Part shown: positions 6,047 to 10,472 of the stretch, one piece after another | How positions within the stretch are numbered: the stretch's first letter is position 1 | How the letters are laid out: every line of letters begins with the position of its first letter | Source: Clostridium sp. CAG:964 | GTDB taxonomy: Bacteria; Bacillota; Clostridia; Oscillospirales; Acutalibacteraceae | DNA: 10,472 bases | Direction: 5' to 3' | Assembly: GCA_000435335.1 (NCBI GenBank) | Contig: FR891346.1 | Location: 1 to 10,472 of the forward strand | Translations under genes and position numbers: made by a program | The notes under the pieces: model-generated | Database searches by the model: none | Told to the model about the DNA's origin: nothing | Seen by the model: only the letters and a program-made list of their open reading frames with translations

Positions 6047-7300
6047 ATGGAATTATACGAAAATGAAGCAAAGCCGCAGCGGGCTTTGCTGGTGTGTGTT
6101 GATACAGGAGATTATGACGCACAGTCGTCGCTTGACGAGCTGTGGGAGCTTGCAGAAAGTGCCGGTGCTGTGCCTGTGGCAACATTAACACAAAAGAAAG
6201 AAAAGCCGGACACTGCCACCTATGTAGGCAGCGGCAGACTTGAAGAAATAACAAGCTTTTGCGAAAACCAAGACATAGACTTGCTTATTTTTGACTGTGA
6301 GCTTACTCCTACACAAATAAGAAATATTGAAGAGGCTGCCAATGTACGCACCATAGACCGTACAATGCTTATTCTGGACATTTTTGCACTTAGGGCAAGG
6401 TCAAAGGAGGGTAAGCTGCAGGTAGAGCTGGCACAGCTAAAGTATATGCTGCCAAGGCTTACAGGCAAGGGTGCGGCAATGTCAAGGCTGGGCGGCGGCA
6501 TAGGTACCAGAGGCCCCGGCGAAAGCAAGCTTGAAACCGACAGGCGGCACATTCGCAAAAGAATGGAAACCCTAAAGGAACAGCTGGCAGATGTAGAGCT
6601 GCACCGCAATATGCTAAAAAGCAGACGCAAAAAGGACGGCATTATTACAGTGGCTATTGTAGGCTACACAAACGCAGGCAAGTCTACCCTTATGAACTGC
6701 CTTACGGACGCCGGAGTGCTTGCAGAGGATAAGCTTTTTGCAACGCTGGACCCTACCTCAAGGGCACTAAAGCTTCCAAACGGCGTAACCGTAATGCTTA
6801 TTGATACTGTAGGGCTTGTAAGGCGGCTTCCGCACCATTTGGTAGAGGCGTTTAAGTCTACACTTGAAGAAGCGGCAGAGGCGGACATTATTTTAAATGT
6901 ATGCGACGCATCATCCCCGGAGGCGTATTTGCATTTACAGGTTACAAGGGAGCTTCTGCAAAGCTTGGGCTGTGGCGATACGCCGGTTATTCCTGTTTTA
7001 AACAAGTGGGATAAGGTAGACACACAGCTTGGCGTACTGCCCTCTGTAAGCAGGTCTGTAAGAATAAGCGCCAAAAACGCTGTGGGTATAGATAAGCTGT
7101 TGGCGGCTATAGAGGAAAATCTGCCGGTACAAATAAAAAGAGTAAAACTGCTTATTCCCTTTGAAAAGGCAGGAGCAGTGGCAGATATACGCAAAAGGGC
7201 AACCCTTATCAGCGAGGAATACACAGCCCAAGGCATAATGGCAGAGGCACTGCTGGAGCCGGAGCTGTACGGCAGGCTAAAGCAGTATATTTGCGAGTAG
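6047..7300 (+). CDS. hflX: GTPase HflX
   Basis: HflX is a GTPase of the Obg-HflX class that binds the 50S subunit and rescues or splits stalled 70S ribosomes, mainly under stress. The N-terminal nucleotide-binding domain has YVGSGRLEEI and FDCELTPTQIRN. The linker has DRTMLILDIFALRARSKEGK and the glycine-rich SRLGGGIGTRGPGESKLE loop with a coiled-coil stretch. The G domain shows G1 GYTNAGKS (206-213), G3 DTVG (253-256), G4 NKWD (319-322) and G5 SAK. With 417 residues it matches the family. I prefer ATG 6047 over ATG 6035 because GGGAG lies just 5 nt before it, whereas nothing resembling a ribosome binding site precedes 6035. It is transcribed alone from its own promoter, and no clear terminator is visible after it. 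Confidence 0.95.
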   Translation: MELYENEAKPQRALLVCVDTGDYDAQSSLDELWELAESAGAVPVATLTQKKEKPDTATYVGSGRLEEITSFCENQDIDLLIFDCELTPTQIRNIEEAANVRTIDRTMLILDIFALRARSKEGKLQVELAQLKYMLPRLTGKGAAMSRLGGGIGTRGPGESKLETDRRHIRKRMETLKEQLADVELHRNMLKSRRKKDGIITVAIVGYTNAGKSTLMNCLTDAGVLAEDKLFATLDPTSRALKLPNGVTVMLIDTVGLVRRLPHHLVEAFKSTLEEAAEADIILNVCDASSPEAYLHLQVTRELLQSLGCGDTPVIPVLNKWDKVDTQLGVLPSVSRSVRISAKNAVGIDKLLAAIEENLPVQIKRVKLLIPFEKAGAVADIRKRATLISEEYTAQGIMAEALLEPELYGRLKQYICE

Positions 7301-7372
7301 CATTTCTTTTTCAGCCCGTTTTAAGCAGATATGCGTTACAATAGCTGCCGTGTAAATTGTGTATGGCAAAAA

Positions 7373-7401
7373 TTGCACAGCGGTGTATTGTGTGGTATAA
7401 T
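7373..7401 (+). promoter_or_regulatory. Promoter of the DUF951-prfA-sua5-coaE cluster
   Basis: TTGCAC (7373-7378) and a perfect TATAAT (7396-7401) are separated by 17 bp, and a strong ribosome binding site AAAGGAG follows at 7425-7431. The gap 7301-7372 holds no gene and no convincing terminator. Confidence 0.75.
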
Positions 7402-7502
7402 AATACGATAACAAAATAACAAAGAAAGGAGCAGTCTGCCCATTGGCTTATAATGCTTTGCAAAATGATGTAGGGCATAGGCAAAGAGGCAGTGTAAGCA
7501 AT

Positions 7503-7685
7503 ATGGATGTAAAAGTCGGAGATGTTCTTGAAATGAAAAAGCCCCACCCTTGCTCTGGTAAGAGCTTTGTTGTGCTCCGTGTAGGTATGGACTTTAAAAT
7601 AAAGTGTCAGAGCTGTGGCAGAGAGGTTATGGTGCCTCGGTCAAAAATTGAAAAGAACATAAAAAAGATTGTCAGAGGAGAATAG
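7503..7685 (+). CDS. DUF951 family protein (YyzM-like), small Cys-containing
   Basis: This 60-residue protein begins MDVKVGDVLEMKKPHPC and carries HPC (15-17) and CQSCG with C35 and C38, followed by a basic C-terminal helix (SKIEKNIKKIVRGE). This is the DUF951 pattern; the cysteines suggest a small zinc-ribbon-like fold (inference). The molecular role of the family is not known to me. The start is ambiguous. ATG 7503 gives the usual family length but has only GAGG 13 nt upstream. TTG 7443 would add 20 residues (MAYNALQNDV...) and has the strong AAAGGAG 11 nt before it. It heads the cluster with prfA, 45 bp upstream of it. Confidence 0.85.
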   Translation: MDVKVGDVLEMKKPHPCSGKSFVVLRVGMDFKIKCQSCGREVMVPRSKIEKNIKKIVRGE

Positions 7686-7730
7686 CCTGCTGATTATAAA
7701 TAAAATATAACAACAGCAAGGAGATTTTTT

Positions 7731-8810
7731 ATGTTTGAAGATAAACTGGATATATTTGAAAAGAGATACAACGAGCTGAACAACAGACTTTATGACCCGT
7801 CTGTTGCCGCCGACCCGGAGCAGTACCAAAAAATAATGAAAGAATTTAAAGAGATAGAGCCTATAGTAGAGGAATACAAGCGCTACAAGCAGGCAAAGGC
7901 AACTGTAGAGGAATCTTTGGAAATTCTGGGCGACAGCTCGGCAGACAAGGAAATGAAAGAGCTGGCAGAGGAGGAGCTTGCACTGGCTAAGGAACAGGCA
8001 GAGCAAAGCACACAGAAAATTAAAATTCTGTTATTGCCAAAAGACCCTAACGACGACCGCAATGTTATTGTAGAAATAAGAGGCGGCGCAGGCGGCGAAG
8101 AGGCAGCGCTGTTTTCTGCCGTTTTGTACAGAATGTACTCAATGTATGCCGAGAAGCGTGGCTTTAAAACAGAAATTTTAAACGCTAACGAAACCGACAT
8201 TGGCGGCTTTAAGGAAATCAGCTTTATGGTAAACGGTCAGGGTGCATATTCAAGGCTAAAATTTGAAAGCGGCGTGCACCGTGTACAGCGTGTGCCTGAA
8301 ACCGAAACACAGGGCAGAATACATACATCAACTGTTACAGTGGCAGTTTTGCCGGAGGCAGAGGATGTAGAGCTTGAAATAAATCCTACCGATTTACAAA
8401 TAGATACATTCCGAAGCAGCGGCGCAGGCGGTCAGCACATTAACAAAACAGAGTCCGCCATTAGAATTACCCATTTGCCTACGGGTACCGTAGTAGAATG
8501 TCAGGACGAAAGAAGTCAGTATAAAAACAAGGACAAAGCAATGAAGGTGCTAAAGTCAAGACTGTTGCAGGCAGAGCGTGACAAACAGGCACAGGCTGTT
8601 GCACAGGAGCGTAAGTCGCAGGTAGGCACAGGGGACAGAAGCGAGCGTATACGCACCTATAACTATCCTCAAAGCAGAGTTACAGACCACCGCATAGGCC
8701 TAACCTTGTATAAGCTTGACGAGGTGCTTAACGGCGGTCTTGACCAGGTTATAGATCCGCTTATTGCGGCATACCGTGCAAGTCAACTTCAGGAGGGACT
8801 TGAAAAATAA
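7731..8810 (+). CDS. prfA: Peptide chain release factor 1
   Basis: RF1 recognises UAA and UAG in the ribosomal A site and triggers peptidyl-tRNA hydrolysis. The protein is 359 residues, the usual length. The stop-codon reading tripeptide is PET (189-191) in RVQRVPETETQGRIHTS, which marks it as RF1 rather than RF2 (SPF). The catalytic GGQ is at 233-235 in SSGAGGQHINK. AAGGAG lies 7 nt before the ATG. Its TAA shares one base with the ATG of the next gene, so the pair is probably translationally coupled. The methyltransferase gene prmC, often next to prfA, is not here. Confidence 0.97.
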   Translation: MFEDKLDIFEKRYNELNNRLYDPSVAADPEQYQKIMKEFKEIEPIVEEYKRYKQAKATVEESLEILGDSSADKEMKELAEEELALAKEQAEQSTQKIKILLLPKDPNDDRNVIVEIRGGAGGEEAALFSAVLYRMYSMYAEKRGFKTEILNANETDIGGFKEISFMVNGQGAYSRLKFESGVHRVQRVPETETQGRIHTSTVTVAVLPEAEDVELEINPTDLQIDTFRSSGAGGQHINKTESAIRITHLPTGTVVECQDERSQYKNKDKAMKVLKSRLLQAERDKQAQAVAQERKSQVGTGDRSERIRTYNYPQSRVTDHRIGLTLYKLDEVLNGGLDQVIDPLIAAYRASQLQEGLEK

Positions 8811-9829
8811 TGGAAACACAGGTATTACAGCCCAGTCAGAGTTCATTTGAATTGGCAGGAAGGCTCCTAAGAGAGGGGCAGCTTGTAGGTATGCCTACAG
8901 AAACCGTTTACGGCTTGGCGGCTAACGCCTTTGACCCTGCGGCTGTTGAGAAAATTTTTAAGGCTAAGGGCAGACCGATGGATAATCCCCTTATAGTTCA
9001 TATAAGCCATATTTCACAGGTGGAACAGCTGGTAAAGGAATTTTCGCCAAAGGCAAGGGCACTGGCAGAGGCCTTTTGGAGCGGACCGCTTACAATTATT
9101 ATGCCTTGCTCTGACAGGGTGCCTACACAGGTTACGGCAGGGCTGCCTACTGTGGCAGTGCGTTTTCCGTCACACAAGGCGGCACAGCAAATTATAAATG
9201 CCGCAGGAGTTCCGCTGGCGGCACCGTCGGCAAACCTTTCGGGCAGTCCCAGTCCTACAACGGCACAGGCTGTTTACAGCGACCTAAAGGGCAGAGTACC
9301 GCTGATAATAGACGGCGGTCAGTGTCAGGTGGGGCTGGAGTCTACCGTTATTACAGTAGCTGCAGATGTTCCCACGCTTTTAAGGCCCGGCGGAATTACA
9401 GTTGAACAGCTGCGCAGTGTTATAGGCGATGTGCATATAGACAAGGGCGTTACCCATATGCTTGACAAAAACGCAGTTGTGGCAAGCCCGGGTATGAAGT
9501 ATAAGCACTATGCCCCAAAGGCAAGAGTAATAATATTAAAGGGCAGCACCGAGGAATATATTAATTATGTAAACCGTCACAGCCTACAGGGCGTAGGTGC
9601 ACTATGCTACAAAGAGGACTGTGCAGAGCTGAATGTGCCTTGCGTGGTGCTTGGCGAAAAGGACGACTACAGCGCACAGGCTCACAACCTGTTTTCTGAC
9701 CTTAGAAAGCTTGACGAAATGGGGCTAACCACCGTATACGCCCGTTGCCCCGAAACCGGCGGCGTAGGCTTGGCGGTGTACAACAGGCTTATTCGTTCGG
9801 CAGGATTTGAGGTGATAGACCTTGCGTAA
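8810..9829 (+). CDS. sua5: L-threonylcarbamoyladenylate synthase (Sua5/YwlC type)
   Basis: This enzyme makes threonylcarbamoyl-AMP from threonine, bicarbonate and ATP, the first step of t6A37 formation on ANN-reading tRNAs. The YrdC/Sua5 domain spans about residues 10-205: MPTETVYGLAANA (28-40), KAKGRPMDNPLIVHI (51-65), SGPLTII (91-97), VAVRFPSH (115-122), APSANLSG (138-145), ESTV (177-180) and LLRPGGIT (190-197). The linker PGMKYKHYAPKA (227-238) leads into a C-terminal Sua5 domain, so this is the long two-domain form rather than short TsaC. The start overlaps the prfA stop by one base (TAATG), with AGGAGG about 13 nt upstream. Confidence 0.95.
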   Translation: METQVLQPSQSSFELAGRLLREGQLVGMPTETVYGLAANAFDPAAVEKIFKAKGRPMDNPLIVHISHISQVEQLVKEFSPKARALAEAFWSGPLTIIMPCSDRVPTQVTAGLPTVAVRFPSHKAAQQIINAAGVPLAAPSANLSGSPSPTTAQAVYSDLKGRVPLIIDGGQCQVGLESTVITVAADVPTLLRPGGITVEQLRSVIGDVHIDKGVTHMLDKNAVVASPGMKYKHYAPKARVIILKGSTEEYINYVNRHSLQGVGALCYKEDCAELNVPCVVLGEKDDYSAQAHNLFSDLRKLDEMGLTTVYARCPETGGVGLAVYNRLIRSAGFEVIDLA

Positions 9830-10430
9830 TTATACTGTTATAGGCTTAACAGGCCCTACAGGGGCAGGCAAGTCTACCATAACGGCAATGCTGCAGAAAA
9901 AGGGCTGTTACATAATCGACGCTGATTTACTAGGCAGAAAAGCCCTTGAAAAGGGCAGTATGTGCCTTGAACAGGCGTGTGCGACCTTTGGCAGTGACAT
10001 TATAAATGCAGACGGCAGTTTAAACAGACAGCTGTTAGCCAAAAGGGCATTTTCTACAGCTGAAAGCACACAGCGGTTAAATGACATTACCCACCCGTGG
10101 ATATGTATGCAGGTGCTGAAAAAAATTGATAAAATACGAAGAGAGGTTGAAAATCCCGTTATAGTTTTTGATGCGGCGGTTTTGCTTGAAAGCCATATGG
10201 ATATTATATGCGACTATGTTGCAGCCGTTGTGGCACCGCTTGAGGTAAGAATGGAAAGAATAATTAAGCGTGACGGCATAACGGAGGAAAACGCAAAAAT
10301 AAGAATGAAAGCTCAAAACCCACAGGAATTTTATACAGCGCCGGCGGACTATGTTATAAACGGCGCAGGCAGTCTTGAAGAAATTCAAAAAGAGGTTGAC
10401 AGTCTGTTTAACAGGCTTTGCAGGGGGTGA
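9822..10430 (+). CDS. coaE: Dephospho-CoA kinase
   Basis: CoaE phosphorylates the 3'-hydroxyl of dephospho-CoA to finish coenzyme A synthesis. The 202-residue protein has the Walker A loop GPTGAGKS (11-18), IIDADLLGR after the first helix, the FDAAVLLES strand in place of the more usual D-x-P-L-L-x-E form, and KRDGITEENAKIRMKAQ as the lid region. The start is TTG at 9822, preceded by GAGGTG 7 nt upstream, and overlaps the end of sua5 by 8 bp. It is therefore the third or fourth gene of the 7.4-10.4 kb operon and probably depends on upstream translation. Confidence 0.95.
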   Translation: MRNYTVIGLTGPTGAGKSTITAMLQKKGCYIIDADLLGRKALEKGSMCLEQACATFGSDIINADGSLNRQLLAKRAFSTAESTQRLNDITHPWICMQVLKKIDKIRREVENPVIVFDAAVLLESHMDIICDYVAAVVAPLEVRMERIIKRDGITEENAKIRMKAQNPQEFYTAPADYVINGAGSLEEIQKEVDSLFNRLCRG

Positions 10431-10434
10431 TTTT

Positions 10435-10472
10435 ATTACAGCAAAAAAACGAAAGCGCAGGTATAGCGGCGG
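10435..10472 (+). CDS. Start of a downstream gene, cut by window end (unidentified, basic N-terminus)
   Basis: After the coaE stop, the frame at 10435 encodes TAKKRKRRYSGG, a lysine/arginine-rich stretch typical just before a membrane or signal segment. AGGGGGTG at the coaE stop would be the ribosome binding site, 5 nt before an ATT codon (10435). The same frame offers only a distant TTG at 10396, and GTG 10427 is in another frame. In related Clostridia coaE is often followed by a lytic transglycosylase, which such an N-terminus would fit, but too little is visible to name it. Confidence 0.35.
   Translation, partial: MTAKKRKRRYSG

Noticed and set aside
7453..7473. Short leader ORF MLCKMM before the DUF951 gene
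   Set aside because: The ribosome binding site is about 21 nt away, and six codons ending in TAG can occur by chance.

Overview
The window reads as chromosomal DNA of an anaerobic Clostridia (Firmicutes), probably a gut member of the Oscillospiraceae/Ruminococcaceae. This is inferred from the protein families, strong AGGAGG-type ribosome binding sites, frequent TTG start codons, a DUF951-prfA-sua5-coaE cluster, and a large Ig-like (Big_2) surface protein. The species cannot be fixed from sequence alone.

Layout. (1) Positions 1-1450 hold the 3' part of a surface protein built from tandem Ig-like domains, with a 261-bp DNA repeat. The frame closes at 1224, but the true C-terminal tail with a membrane segment continues in another frame to 1450, so the gene is frameshifted here. 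A terminator hairpin follows. (2) On the minus strand, metY (1621-2907) encodes an O-acetylhomoserine sulfhydrylase with its own promoter. (3) Positions about 3063-3502 are a repeat-dense patch: a degenerate heptamer tandem repeat, two direct copies of a 132-bp element with three hairpins each, a near-consensus promoter pointing into nadC antisense, and a GC-rich palindrome that forms the last codons of nadC. (4) Minus-strand nadB-nadC (5762-3476) encodes two of the three steps of de novo NAD synthesis. nadA is not present. NadC lacks its usual C-terminal end. (5) Divergent from nadB, hflX (6047-7300) encodes a ribosome-associated GTPase with its own promoter. (6) From a promoter at 7373-7401, a plus-strand cluster runs DUF951, prfA (release factor 1), sua5 (tRNA t6A synthesis) and coaE (last step of CoA synthesis). 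The last three are translationally coupled or overlapping. The start of a further basic protein is cut by the window end.

The core metabolic and translation genes look ordinary. The unusual material is the repeat patch that appears to have replaced the 3' end of nadC, and the decaying or recombining repeat surface gene at the left edge. No defence system, CRISPR array, tRNA, rRNA, or transposase gene was seen.
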